Virus record (IMG/VR): IMGVR_UViG_3300001242_000003
Location: 1 to 63,296 of that record
Origin: a virus
Length of the DNA stretch: 63,296 bases
Direction: 5' to 3' (one strand)
In this document: piece by piece, positions 54,199 through 63,256 of the stretch
Numbering within the stretch: position 1 is the stretch's first letter
Layout: each line of letters opens with the position of its first letter
Made by a program: the position numbers and the translations under genes
Notes under the pieces: model-generated
Databases searched by the model: none
The model's input: only the letters and a program-made list of their open reading frames with translations
Told to the model about the DNA's origin: nothing

Positions 54199-55488
54199 GT
54201 GAAGGCGTTTTATGGTTCAAAAATAAGTCCTAACCAAACTAAGACTCCAGAAGGATTTTTAATTTGTCATAATGTTCCTATAACTAGAGTTGGTTGGCTA
54301 GAGTATTTAGGCCAAGAGCTTGGCTTAAAAGACGCTTATGATCAAATTGTTAAAGTTTATAGGAGTTATGAAGAAGTTTTTAATCCAGCAACAATGGCTT
54401 CATTTGAGAGTAAGTCTGTCACTGATGGTCATCCCTCAAGTGATGTAAGAGCAGACAATTATAGTAGTTATGAAAAGGGGCAAGTTACAAATGTAAGGCA
54501 AGGTCAAGGAAATGAATCAGATTTATTATTAGCTGATTTAGTCATAAAAGACCCGTTGCTTATATCAGAAATTGATCATAATGGCAAGCGTGAAGTCTCT
54601 TGTGGTTATGATTGCAATTATATTCCAATTCCAGGCGAAGAAGGTAAGTATAGCCAAGTCCAAATAAGAGGTAATCATGTTGCAGTTGTTCCTTCCGGAA
54701 GAGCCGGCAACAGGGTTTCAATAAAGGATGAAAGTCCAAAAATAAAAAGGTATGAAAGGAGAAAGAAAATGCCTATTAATAAAAAAGGTATATTCGGAAG
54801 AATGTTATCAGCGTTTGCAAGGGATGCTGAACCTGAGGAATTAGCTGAGGCTGCAAAAATGGGGCCTACAGAAGATGGCATCGGAATTGATCCAAATGTT
54901 CAAGTTGTACCAGCTAAGCCAGTAGTTGATGAACCATCGCAACAAAATATTAGTATTTCAGAGCTTGTTAAACAAGTGCAAGCGTTAACCGCAGTCGTAG
55001 GTCAGCTTTTGCAGGCTGAAAAATCTGAACCGAATCACAGTCCTGATGACCTTGAAAGCTTAATTTCAGAGCTTGAGGCGCCAAATGGCCAACGTGACAA
55101 TGCTGGTGAAGAATCAGTAACTATTTCTCCGGAACAAATGACTGATGCTGAACCAATTTCTTCGCCTTGTGATAGGCCTAATAATCCTATTCCGGGAGCT
55201 GATAGAAATGTTGTTTTAAATGCTATTAAGGCTATAAAGCCAATTATTGCTGCTATTCCCGATGCCGGTGAAAGAAAGAAAGCGTCTGATGCTCTTGCTA
55301 AAACTTTCAGGGATCAAATTGTTCAATCTCCTGTAAAGTTTGGTAACTTAAATGGCTATGAAGCTATTCAAAGCGCTATTTCAGCCAATGCTAGACAAAC
55401 AAAAGACAGCAATAAGCCTGACCCTGCTGAAGAAGGAAGAAATTGGGCTAAAAAATATAATCCTCATTGCAAAGAAGGAGGCAAATAA
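54199..55488 (+). CDS. DUF2213 prohead protease/scaffold-like protein
   Basis: A 429-aa protein, GTG 54199 behind GAAGGTGGTGA. Residues 1-175 are DUF2213 (ICHNVPITRVGWLEYLGQEL, DGHPSSDVR, REVSCGYDCNY, RGNHVAVVPSGRAG), a family related to prohead proteases. The remaining part is acidic and Gln/Ala/Pro rich with a helical stretch (SISELVKQVQALTAVVGQLLQAE), which resembles a scaffolding domain. It builds and matures the prohead. Confidence 0.85.
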   Translation: MKAFYGSKISPNQTKTPEGFLICHNVPITRVGWLEYLGQELGLKDAYDQIVKVYRSYEEVFNPATMASFESKSVTDGHPSSDVRADNYSSYEKGQVTNVRQGQGNESDLLLADLVIKDPLLISEIDHNGKREVSCGYDCNYIPIPGEEGKYSQVQIRGNHVAVVPSGRAGNRVSIKDESPKIKRYERRKKMPINKKGIFGRMLSAFARDAEPEELAEAAKMGPTEDGIGIDPNVQVVPAKPVVDEPSQQNISISELVKQVQALTAVVGQLLQAEKSEPNHSPDDLESLISELEAPNGQRDNAGEESVTISPEQMTDAEPISSPCDRPNNPIPGADRNVVLNAIKAIKPIIAAIPDAGERKKASDALAKTFRDQIVQSPVKFGNLNGYEAIQSAISANARQTKDSNKPDPAEEGRNWAKKYNPHCKEGGK

Positions 55489-55489
55489 T

Positions 55490-56002
55490 ATGCCAGGTCA
55501 AGCAATTGGAACAAGTATGCTTTATGGATATCCGGGTTCTTTTGCTCGGAATGGTGATTGTGTTATAAGAAACAGAATTGTTAAAACAACTGCTCCTGCT
55601 TTTGGTGACCCAGTTGTTTTAAACACTGATGGTACTGTTACAAAATTTGGTGCAGCTGGTACAGCAGCTACTTTTGATGGTGTTGCTGTTCGTGAAGTAA
55701 TGCAAAATGCAGCTTATTTGCCTGCTATTGGAACTTATGCAGTTGGCCAGCCGTGTGATGTTATTCAGCGTGGTTCTGTTTCGGTTATTTGTAATGTTGG
55801 CACTCCTACTGCTGGTGGGGCTGTATACATAAGAGTTACAGCAAATGCAGGTATTCCGGCTGGAGTTGTTGGCGGATTTGAATTCCGTTCTGATACTGAT
55901 GACGACAAGTGTCTTTTAATTACAAATGCCAAATGGACGAATGGTTTAATTGATGCTAATAAAGTGGCTGAATTAACCATACTTAGTCGGCTTAATCCCT
56001 AA
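55490..56002 (+). CDS. Head decoration/structural cement protein
   Basis: A 170-aa protein starting at ATG 55490 behind AAGGAGG. A beta-rich protein with FGDPVVLNTDGTVTKFG, FDGVAVREVM, YAVGQPCDVIQRGSVSV and GAVYIRVT, the pattern of DUF2190/gp24-like cement proteins placed directly before the major capsid gene. It would stabilise the capsid lattice. Confidence 0.8.
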   Translation: MPGQAIGTSMLYGYPGSFARNGDCVIRNRIVKTTAPAFGDPVVLNTDGTVTKFGAAGTAATFDGVAVREVMQNAAYLPAIGTYAVGQPCDVIQRGSVSVICNVGTPTAGGAVYIRVTANAGIPAGVVGGFEFRSDTDDDKCLLITNAKWTNGLIDANKVAELTILSRLNP

Positions 56003-56026
56003 AATAAATTAAGGAGGTAAAATACG

Positions 56027-57055
56027 TTGAGTGTAAAAACTTATCCAATTAAGGATATAAGAACAATTGACAGCTTGGTAGCAAGCCAAGGCGGATTCTC
56101 AATGATGACTACAGACGCAGCTACGGCTGGCGGCATGGCGTTTTTAATTGGTGAACTTGAAAAGCGTGATCCTAAAGTGCGTGAGCCATTGACTTCAGTT
56201 ACGTGGGCTCGTGATATTGTTGCCAAAACTGGTGGCGGATGGGTAGAATTTACTTCTACTATGAATGTAAGTTATGCTACTGCCGGACCAAATGATCATG
56301 GTATTATTGGTGGTGAAACTACTAATATTCCGGTAATGCAGGCTGATATTGGCAAAGATATTTACAAAGTTTTCACCTGGGGTAATATTCTCAAAATACC
56401 ATTTGTTGATCAGGCAAAACTGCAAAATATTGGCCGCAGTCTTGACGATATACTCGATAAAGGTATTCGTCTAAACTATAATAAAACTGTTGACCAAAGC
56501 GTTTATAAAGGATTTACATCCGCTGGTACTACTGGAATTATAAATGATCCTAATGTTGTAGCGACAAGCGTTGCAAATGGTGCAGCCGGTACCAGTGCTT
56601 GGAACACAAAAACTCCGGATGAAATTTTGAATGATATTAATCAGTTAATGATTGCAGGTTGGGCTGCTGCTGAGTATGATTTATCAGGTATGCCTAACCA
56701 TATCTTAATTCCTCCTGCTCAGTACGCTTATATTGTTGGTACTAAAGTTTCAGCAGCTGGTAACGTATCAATCCTGGAGTTCTTGTTGAATAATAATATC
56801 GGTAAAAACCAGGGCGTTGATTTAGTAATTGCTCCGTCAAGATGGTGTATTGGAGCTGGAACAGGTAATACAGACAGAATGCTTGCTTATGTAAATGATG
56901 AAGACAAACTTTATTTTGACCTTACTGTTCCGTGCGCTCGGATTATGACTCAGCCTTCAGTTACTGACATGGCGTATCTTACTGCTTATGCAGCACAAAT
57001 TGGTGTTGTTAAGTTTCTTTATTTGCAGCCGCCCCGTTATGGTGACGGAATCTAA
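56027..57055 (+). CDS. Major capsid protein (DUF2184 type)
   Basis: A 342-aa protein, TTG start behind AAGGAGG. SLVASQGGFSMMTTDA, then FLIGELEKRDPKVREPLTSVTWARDIV and VFTWGNILKIPFVDQA match the DUF2184 family of HK97-fold major capsid proteins. There is no visible cleaved scaffold domain of its own, consistent with the separate DUF2213 scaffold. A compact hairpin follows. Confidence 0.9.
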   Translation: MSVKTYPIKDIRTIDSLVASQGGFSMMTTDAATAGGMAFLIGELEKRDPKVREPLTSVTWARDIVAKTGGGWVEFTSTMNVSYATAGPNDHGIIGGETTNIPVMQADIGKDIYKVFTWGNILKIPFVDQAKLQNIGRSLDDILDKGIRLNYNKTVDQSVYKGFTSAGTTGIINDPNVVATSVANGAAGTSAWNTKTPDEILNDINQLMIAGWAAAEYDLSGMPNHILIPPAQYAYIVGTKVSAAGNVSILEFLLNNNIGKNQGVDLVIAPSRWCIGAGTGNTDRMLAYVNDEDKLYFDLTVPCARIMTQPSVTDMAYLTAYAAQIGVVKFLYLQPPRYGDGI

Positions 57056-57068
57056 TTAAATAAACGAT

Positions 57069-57088
57069 GGGCAGGCGTTTACCTGCCC
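57069..57088 (+). terminator. GC-rich hairpin after the capsid gene
   Basis: GGGCAGG (57069-57075) pairs with CCTGCCC (57082-57088). No T tract follows, so it may stabilise or process the capsid mRNA rather than terminate it. Confidence 0.5.
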
Positions 57089-57121
57089 GCTACATATTAA
57101 ATAATTTGGGAGGTTTTATTT

Positions 57122-57445
57122 ATGGTAAGAGTATTCTCAAAAAGAACTTTTGAATTTACAAGACGTGAGGAAAAAGATGGCCTAATGGCTGCTGTAGAAG
57201 TTGCAAGAACTGGTACGCTTGATTTTTTTGATTTGCCTGATTGGGCTGTATCAGACCCGTTATTTAAGTGGGCGCAACAAGATGGAGACATCGAAGTTAT
57301 TTTTAACAAAGCTGATGAAAAGGAAGCTGAATTGAATGCAACTATTCAGCCGGCGCAAGCTGTTAATACTGCAAATGCAACACAGCAAAATAAGAACAAT
57401 AATGGCGCTAATTATAATAAAAACACAAGTTATGGTAAAAAATAA
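57122..57445 (+). CDS. Hypothetical head-region protein
   Basis: A 107-aa protein with GGGAGG ribosome site. The first 70 residues form a compact domain (FSKRTFEFTRREEKDGL, DFFDLPDWAVSDPLFKW), which is typical of the small protein found after the capsid gene in many Bacillota phages. The C-terminus is a disordered Asn/Ala/Gln tail. Function unknown. Confidence 0.65.
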   Translation: MVRVFSKRTFEFTRREEKDGLMAAVEVARTGTLDFFDLPDWAVSDPLFKWAQQDGDIEVIFNKADEKEAELNATIQPAQAVNTANATQQNKNNNGANYNKNTSYGKK

Positions 57446-57466
57446 TCGGTAAGGCAGGTGTTATAA

Positions 57467-57991
57467 ATGCCTTTTCCTGAAAATATAATTCCTGATACGT
57501 ATCCAACAAGTGTATCAAGTGAATTTACTATTGTTTCCAATGCTTCAAATTTACGTTTTGGTGATAATCCTGCATATACGATTGACGATTTTGTTGCGAT
57601 GTTTACACAATTTGGTCCTGATGCAAATGAGAATTATATTGTTTCTCAAACAATGCTACAACTGTATATAAACCTTGCAAGCGCCAGTATTCAAGAATCA
57701 AGGTTTCATGAGTATTGGCAGCTTTGTATGGGTTTATTTGTAGCACATTTTGCAACGCTTATTCTTGAAGGAATAAAGCAACCGGGAGGAACTTCCGCAA
57801 GCATTATTGAACTTGGCAAAGCTAAAGGTTTGCGTACTTCGAAGTCTGTTGGTCCGATAAGCACAAGTGTTGATTATAGTGCTATTGTTCAAGATTTAGA
57901 TGGTTGGGCTTCTTGGAAACTTACAACTTTCGGTCAGCAATTAGCAACAATATCAAAGCTAGTTGGTAAGGGTGGAATGATGGTATGGTAA
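57467..57991 (+). CDS. DUF4054-like head-completion adaptor
   Basis: A 174-aa protein. The order of an N-terminal loop, then IQESRFHEYWQLCMGLFVAHFATLIL and a C-terminal WKLTTFGQQLATI is the DUF4054/gp6-like adaptor pattern. It would form the first ring below the portal. It overlaps the next gene by 7 bases. Confidence 0.75.
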   Translation: MPFPENIIPDTYPTSVSSEFTIVSNASNLRFGDNPAYTIDDFVAMFTQFGPDANENYIVSQTMLQLYINLASASIQESRFHEYWQLCMGLFVAHFATLILEGIKQPGGTSASIIELGKAKGLRTSKSVGPISTSVDYSAIVQDLDGWASWKLTTFGQQLATISKLVGKGGMMVW

Positions 57992-58476
57992 GCGTTACTG
58001 TTACTTCGCCTATTAATAATGTTGAAAAAATGCGTAAGATGGCAGAAAAATTATCTAAGTTGAATGTGTTAGTTGGCATTCCGCAAGAAAAGTCAAGTAG
58101 GCCAAAAGGAAAAATAACAAATGCTGAATTAGCTTATATTCATACACATGGTTCGCCAATTAATCACATTCCGGCAAGGCCAATTATTGAGCCAGCAATA
58201 GAAGATGAAGAGAATAAAGCTATTATTTCTATTGGTTTAAAAGAAGCAGCAAAAGCCGCACTTAACGGTGATGAGCAGACAACAATGTTGGAGTTAAATA
58301 AAGCAGGAATGTCTGCTCAAAATGCTGTTCGTGATTGGTTTACTAATTTTAAAAACAATTGGGCGCCAAATTCTCCGTTAACAATCAGGAGAAAGGGCAG
58401 CGATAGGCCATTAATTGATACTGCTGAATTAAGAAAATCAATAACATATGTAATAAGAAAGAAGGGTCAAAGATGA
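57985..58476 (+). CDS. Head-tail joining protein (HK97 gp10-like)
   Basis: A 163-aa protein. LNVLVGIPQEKSSR, then NAELAYIHTHGSP and IPARPIIEPAI followed by LIDTAELRKSITYVIR are the recalled marks of the minor tail/neck protein family of Mu gpG and HK97 gp10 type. It belongs to the neck that closes the head and joins the tail. Confidence 0.78.
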   Translation: MVSVTVTSPINNVEKMRKMAEKLSKLNVLVGIPQEKSSRPKGKITNAELAYIHTHGSPINHIPARPIIEPAIEDEENKAIISIGLKEAAKAALNGDEQTTMLELNKAGMSAQNAVRDWFTNFKNNWAPNSPLTIRRKGSDRPLIDTAELRKSITYVIRKKGQR

Positions 58477-58823
58477 TTGATGTTAGTGAAATTATTTATG
58501 ATCCTGACTTTTGCCAGAATTTTATTGCTAAAAGAAAATCAGGCAAATGGGTAGACGGAAGGTATATTGAAGAGTTAACAGAAATTAATTTAACTGGAAT
58601 TATTGTGCCAGCTAGTTCACATGAATTAAAGCAAATACCAGAAGGCGATAGAGTTACAGGCATGATGGCATTTTATGCTGTAAATGAAATTTATACTACA
58701 AATGAAACTGGAACTTCAGATATAATTGTTTGGAAATCAAAAAGTTATAGAATAATGAATGTAACCCCTTATTCCGATTATGGATACTTTTTAGCTTTAG
58801 GCGTTTATATGGAGAGTGTGTAA
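58473..58823 (+). CDS. Neck/head-closure protein
   Basis: A 116-aa beta-rich protein. GIIVPASSHELKQIPEGDRVTGMMAFY with WKSKSYRIMNVTPYSDYGYFLALGVY resembles small head-closure or stopper proteins, and the position between joining protein and tail terminator supports it. It overlaps both neighbours closely. Confidence 0.65.
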   Translation: MIDVSEIIYDPDFCQNFIAKRKSGKWVDGRYIEELTEINLTGIIVPASSHELKQIPEGDRVTGMMAFYAVNEIYTTNETGTSDIIVWKSKSYRIMNVTPYSDYGYFLALGVYMESV

Positions 58824-58826
58824 ACC

Positions 58827-59360
58827 ATGGCTGATATTATTCTTACTTTAAAGCAAATAGAAAATATTTTTCAAAGTCTTACTTGCAGCTTGACTGGTCT
58901 CAATAATGATTCAGGGGTAAGACTGTCATGGCCAACTAAAGGTTCGCCAGGATGGAGTGTGAACGAAGATGTTGTTTTTATTCAGGTTGTGTTTGGTTCA
59001 GATTCGTATACACAACAAAGAGAAACAGAATATCAGGATGATATAGCTAATGATGTTAAGAAGGTTATTGCATCTTATACCAGAGTTCACAATATAAAGT
59101 GGACTATTTACGGTCCTAATAGTTATGAACATGGCGAATCAATTAAGAATGGAATTTATTTGCCAACTACAAGAGGTATTTTGAGACATAATAATTTAAG
59201 TTTGATTCTTAATGTTGGTGATGTTAAAAGGTTTCCTGAATTGTTTAACGGACAATGGTGGGAAAGGGTTGATTTTGAGGCTAGTTTTAACGAAAAAGTG
59301 GTACGATATTCAACTATACCATATTTAGTTGGTGTAAATATACAAGTTAAAAAGGGGTGA
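58827..59360 (+). CDS. Neck/tail terminator protein (gp12-like)
   Basis: A 177-aa protein. SWPTKGSPGWSVNEDVVFIQV, ETEYQDDIANDV and a C-terminal NGQWWERVDFEASFNEKVV match the phage neck terminator family of simple myoviruses. It caps the tail tube and docks it to the head. It stands directly before the sheath gene. Confidence 0.75.
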   Translation: MADIILTLKQIENIFQSLTCSLTGLNNDSGVRLSWPTKGSPGWSVNEDVVFIQVVFGSDSYTQQRETEYQDDIANDVKKVIASYTRVHNIKWTIYGPNSYEHGESIKNGIYLPTTRGILRHNNLSLILNVGDVKRFPELFNGQWWERVDFEASFNEKVVRYSTIPYLVGVNIQVKKG

Positions 59361-59366
59361 TATAAA

Positions 59367-60476
59367 TTGGCAACTTTGCCTTTAAGTGATATTGTTAATG
59401 TATCTGTGGTAGTATCCCCGATAGCAGCAACCAGGTCTAATTTTAATTTAGGGCTTATTATTGGTACTAGCACTGTAATTAGTGCTAGTGATAGAATAAA
59501 GCTTTATACAAAAGTTGATGATATGGTTATTGATGGATTTACAATTAATAGCTCGGAGTATAAAGCAGCAACTCTTTATTTTTCTCAGGTTCCTAAGCCA
59601 CAGAAGGTTGCTATAGGTCGTTGGGATACAACTGGAGCTGAAACAGCCGTACAAGCTGTAACGCTTTGTAGAGCTAAAAATACAGATTGGTATTCATGTA
59701 TGATATGCGGGGCTGTTAAAGCTGATATTATAGCTGTTTCAGAGTATATTGAGGCGGCATTGCCAAGTAGCACTTATTTTTATACTACTTCGGATGCCGA
59801 TGTAATACCAAAAACTGCTGGAAATATTATGGCAACTTTAAAAGCAAGTAACTACATGCGAACTATCGGTCAATATAGCACTTATGCAGATGCGGTTGCT
59901 TCGATTATGGGGTATGCAATGGGGGCAAATAGTTCTACAGCTAATAGCTCATATACGCTGGCGTATAAAAAAGAAGTAGGAGTAACGTCAGAAGTTTTAT
60001 CGTTAACTGATCTTACTGCTATAAAAAGCCAAAATGGGAATGCTTATGTTAATCGTGGTAATACATACGATATCTTTGAGCAAGGTATTATGGCCAATGG
60101 CCAACATTTTGATGAGGTCCTTGGCCTTGATATGCTTACTAATAGCATTCAAATGGCAGTTATGGATCTTTTGGTTGGTGTTAGGAAAGTTCCGCAAACT
60201 GAAGGCGGAGTAACTTTACTTATAAATGCTATTACGGGTCCGTGTAACGATTCTAAAAATAAAGGATTTATTGCTCCTGGTATTTGGAAAGCTGCTCCTG
60301 TCTTGACTTTGGAAACAGGAGACACATTATCACAAGGCTATTTAATTTTGTCTGAAACAATTGATAGTCAAAGCGAAGCTGATAGGTCAGCTAGAATTGC
60401 CCCGCCAATCTATGTTTGTGTTAAATTGGCTGGCGCCATTGAATTTGTTTTAATTGAAGTCTTAGTAAACAGATAA
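59367..60476 (+). CDS. Contractile tail sheath protein (DUF3383)
   Basis: A 369-aa protein, TTG start behind AAGGGGTGAT. LSDIVNVSVVVSPIAATRSNFNLGLIIG, then ATLYFSQVPKPQKVAIGRWD and the C-terminal RIAPPIYVCVKLAGAIEFVLIEV are DUF3383 features; this family is the compact sheath of small myoviruses. Its presence defines the phage as contractile-tailed. Confidence 0.9.
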   Translation: MATLPLSDIVNVSVVVSPIAATRSNFNLGLIIGTSTVISASDRIKLYTKVDDMVIDGFTINSSEYKAATLYFSQVPKPQKVAIGRWDTTGAETAVQAVTLCRAKNTDWYSCMICGAVKADIIAVSEYIEAALPSSTYFYTTSDADVIPKTAGNIMATLKASNYMRTIGQYSTYADAVASIMGYAMGANSSTANSSYTLAYKKEVGVTSEVLSLTDLTAIKSQNGNAYVNRGNTYDIFEQGIMANGQHFDEVLGLDMLTNSIQMAVMDLLVGVRKVPQTEGGVTLLINAITGPCNDSKNKGFIAPGIWKAAPVLTLETGDTLSQGYLILSETIDSQSEADRSARIAPPIYVCVKLAGAIEFVLIEVLVNR

Positions 60477-60491
60477 GGAGGTGTATGTTAA

Positions 60492-60926
60492 ATGCCTTAT
60501 AGTGTATATAGTTTTGCAGATGTGTCCATGACTATTTCCCATCCTTCGGTTGGCCAATATATTTCTGAAAGTGGCGAAGGTCTTGGTTCAATAGCAGTAA
60601 GTAGGGCAACAGATAATACTGTGCATGATTTATCAGCTGACGGAGCTGTTATGGTAAGCAAAATAAAAGGTAGAAACGGAACAATAGCTATAACCATACA
60701 GCAAATATCAAACTTAAATAAGTGGTTGTTAAAATGGTTTAACTATCTTGAAACGGCTGCTACTGACCAATGGGCTGATACTAAAGTAGTGATTCGGTCT
60801 CCAGTTATGCAAGATTTAATTACCGCACTTGGAGTATCGCCTCAAAAACCAGCTGAAAAACCATACCAAGCGCAAGGTCAAAATATATCCTGGGCCTTGA
60901 TGGCTGCTGATATTCAACAAGACTAG
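60492..60926 (+). CDS. Tail tube protein (DUF3277-like)
   Basis: A 144-aa protein just after the sheath gene, behind AAGGAGGTG. YSFADVSMTISHPSVGQY, then GAVMVSKIKGRNGTIAITIQQ and WLLKWFNYLE are the recalled pattern of the DUF3277 tube family. It stacks in hexameric rings inside the sheath. Confidence 0.85.
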   Translation: MPYSVYSFADVSMTISHPSVGQYISESGEGLGSIAVSRATDNTVHDLSADGAVMVSKIKGRNGTIAITIQQISNLNKWLLKWFNYLETAATDQWADTKVVIRSPVMQDLITALGVSPQKPAEKPYQAQGQNISWALMAADIQQD

Positions 60927-60941
60927 GAGGTGGTATAATAA

Positions 60942-61349
60942 ATGACTATAGCTGGTGAAACTGTAAATGTGCAGTTTTTAAACAAAGGTTCTATAATAAG
61001 TGAGCAAAATCCTCTTCCTGTGCGGAATTGTTTTCAAACTCCAGGAGGGCTTTGGGTTTATCAGAAATATGCTGATACCGGGGAGGTGCTTATGCAACTA
61101 ACTGGTAGTACACTTCAGGAAGAAAAAACGCAGGCAAATGCTGTTACAGGTGTAGTAACATTTTCTGCAAATATTTCAACTATTGAAATTTTAAATACAG
61201 ATACAGTTAATACAGGTGTTTTTACTGTTAACGGAATACCTATTACAGTACCTCCTACTGGTATATGGAAAGATGGAGTTGGTGGAACCCCAGGTGCAAC
61301 AGTCACCGTTGCTGGTTCAACCGCTTACATCTTACATAGATTTTCGTAG
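60942..61349 (+). CDS. Adhesin-trunk or connector protein of the SGNH cassette
   Basis: A 135-aa protein with GGAGGTGG ribosome site. The first 45 residues are a beta segment, then MQLTGSTLQEE opens a small C-terminal capping domain (FTVNGIPITVPPTGIW, TVAGSTAYILHRFS) like that at the end of the 51884 protein. It lies between the tube gene and the SGNH fibre gene and probably anchors that fibre. Confidence 0.65.
   Translation: MTIAGETVNVQFLNKGSIISEQNPLPVRNCFQTPGGLWVYQKYADTGEVLMQLTGSTLQEEKTQANAVTGVVTFSANISTIEILNTDTVNTGVFTVNGIPITVPPTGIWKDGVGGTPGATVTVAGSTAYILHRFS
61093..61112 (+). repeat. 20-bp cassette repeat, copy 2
   Basis: It is identical to 53166-53185 and lies in the same place within the C-terminal QLTGST domain of the connector gene. 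Confidence 0.8.
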
Positions 61350-61362
61350 GAGGTGGTAGATA

Positions 61363-62574
61363 ATGGGATATAAGCAAATAGGAATAGCAACCAAAACAAT
61401 AGACAGTAGTAAATTAACTACCGCATCCGTCACACCAGATAAAACAGATTTCATCAAAGAAGTTAAAAATTTATTTGACCATACGGATGCAAAAGTACTT
61501 AACCACAGAATTTTAGTAGAAACAGGTGGCACAGACGGTACAGTCTATAGCGACACACGTATGACCACAGGTTATATCCCTGTCAGACCAGGAGATAACT
61601 TAATATGTTCATATTTGAGCACCTCCGGGGTAGTAAGTACAGTTGTTTATTATATCGTAGCAGTTTACGACAAGAATCAAAAACGAATAGTTTTTACGAC
61701 GGTAACCAGTTCAACCTATATTGTACCTGCGAATGCTGAATATGTGCGTTTCTCCTTTAATACTTCTTATTACGCGAGAAAAGCATATGTTCAAGTGGCT
61801 GTCGGAACTGAAATAAGTTTTCCGACAAAATATAAGAAACAAATGGATATATCTCTCTTGGATAAACCATACAAACCTGTTAAGGATACAATAGCTGAGT
61901 TAGTGCAAAATAGTTTATTATTGACTGGCACAAGCACAGTTAACATTAAACTTGTCGGTGATAGTATCACTCATGGGGTAGGCGGTACAGGGTTTTTAGA
62001 GGACGGTAATTTAATTATCTCTGGTTTTAACCGTAACCCTAATGGTTATTGTTGGGCGAAACTTTTTAAAGAATATATGGAAGCAAAATTTAATTGTTTG
62101 GTAACAAATAACGCCTGTCGTGGCACACACTCAGGTTATTTAAGACAATATTGGGATACTCTAGTCAGTCCCACTGATGATATTGTCATATGTATGTATG
62201 GCACTAATGACCGTGGGTCAGGTGCCTACAGTGCATTATTAGAAAATTTACAGCTTTTTCTAGACAGAGTGGATATAGATAATCAAAAAATAATCTTGAT
62301 GAGTAGTATTCAAGCATCTGTAACAAATGATGCAACTTACACCTTTCATATGGAAGATGTTGACAATGCAATAATGTCAATAGCAGCCGCAAACAACGTA
62401 GAATATATTTCTTTATTTAAGTTGTTTAGAGATTATATTGATGCGAGAGGTATTAGTTTTGATACACTCTCTGCTGATGGATTACACCCTAACGATGCGG
62501 GTTATGATATTATGTTTTATCTTATTTTAAATGCTTTGGGACTGGGTAATAAAGTTAGTGGTGCTACTTGGTAA
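61363..62574 (+). CDS. Tail fibre protein with SGNH/GDSL hydrolase domain
   Basis: A 403-aa protein, GGAGGTGG ribosome site. Residues 1-185 form a beta-rich domain with repeated Thr/Val/Tyr strands (TTGYIPVRPGDNL, YVRFSFNTSYY), as in receptor-binding proteins. Residues 190-400 are an SGNH hydrolase: Ser201 in GDSITHG, Asn282 in GTND, Asp372 and His375 in DGLHPND. It likely removes acetyl groups from host surface glycans. It is placed between tail tube and tail chaperone, a position not expected for a fibre. Codon use is less AT-rich than in neighbours. Copied at 1-1179. Confidence 0.9.
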   Translation: MGYKQIGIATKTIDSSKLTTASVTPDKTDFIKEVKNLFDHTDAKVLNHRILVETGGTDGTVYSDTRMTTGYIPVRPGDNLICSYLSTSGVVSTVVYYIVAVYDKNQKRIVFTTVTSSTYIVPANAEYVRFSFNTSYYARKAYVQVAVGTEISFPTKYKKQMDISLLDKPYKPVKDTIAELVQNSLLLTGTSTVNIKLVGDSITHGVGGTGFLEDGNLIISGFNRNPNGYCWAKLFKEYMEAKFNCLVTNNACRGTHSGYLRQYWDTLVSPTDDIVICMYGTNDRGSGAYSALLENLQLFLDRVDIDNQKIILMSSIQASVTNDATYTFHMEDVDNAIMSIAAANNVEYISLFKLFRDYIDARGISFDTLSADGLHPNDAGYDIMFYLILNALGLGNKVSGATW

Positions 62575-62611
62575 GTTAACTAACGAAGGTACGTAATGGA
62601 GGTGAAGTAAT

Positions 62612-62761
62612 TTGTTTCCATCAATTTATAATCAAAAACAAATAGATAAACTAAAACATGGCAATATTAAATTTAAAATTATTTATAAAGGTACTAACAT
62701 AAACGGTGAAAAATTTTATCATATACGTATTGATTCCTTACCGTTTATTGTCATGCATTAG
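62612..62761 (+). CDS. Small hypothetical protein (49 aa), right-end copy
   Basis: Second copy of the TTG-start ORF at 1217-1366, identical in sequence. Confidence 0.6.
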   Translation: MFPSIYNQKQIDKLKHGNIKFKIIYKGTNINGEKFYHIRIDSLPFIVMH

Positions 62762-62769
62762 GCTGTTAC

Positions 62770-62795
62770 CCAACTAACGAAGGTGCGTTAGTTTT
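62770..62795 (+). terminator. Cassette-end hairpin, right-end copy
   Basis: Second copy of the hairpin at 1375-1400. Confidence 0.65.
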
Positions 62796-62827
62796 ATAAT
62801 ATAATAAGCGAAAGGATATATAAAATA

Positions 62828-63256
62828 ATGAATAAGCGTGTTTTGTTTAAAACATTTGAATTAGATGGCAGAAAGTGGCGTATTGGGAAATTTAATGCGA
62901 TGGTAGGTTCATATATTGCATATAAACTTATGGCCGAAGTAATGCCGTTAGGAATAGCGCAACAAGCAGGCATACCGGTTCCAGCTGGCGGAAAATCAAT
63001 GAGTAAGGCAGATTTTATAGAATTACAAAAAGATTGTTTATCTTGTTGTTATGAATTTCTTCCGGCTGGTCCAGCTCCAGTTATTAATGAAAACGGAACT
63101 TTTGGAGTTGAAGACTTAGAAAACAATGTAAAAGTTGTTATGGCTTTAACGATTCAAGCTTTGATTTTTAATGTTTCAGATTTTTTTACAGAAAACCTCT
63201 TGAGTTCACTAGCCGATTCAATGAAGACTTTAATCCCGCCCGTTGCAAAAATATAA
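62828..63256 (+). CDS. Tail assembly chaperone, right-end copy
   Basis: Second copy of 1433-1861. The slippery T7 is at 63181-63187; the -1 frame extension runs off the end of the window. Confidence 0.7.
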   Translation: MNKRVLFKTFELDGRKWRIGKFNAMVGSYIAYKLMAEVMPLGIAQQAGIPVPAGGKSMSKADFIELQKDCLSCCYEFLPAGPAPVINENGTFGVEDLENNVKVVMALTIQALIFNVSDFFTENLLSSLADSMKTLIPPVAKI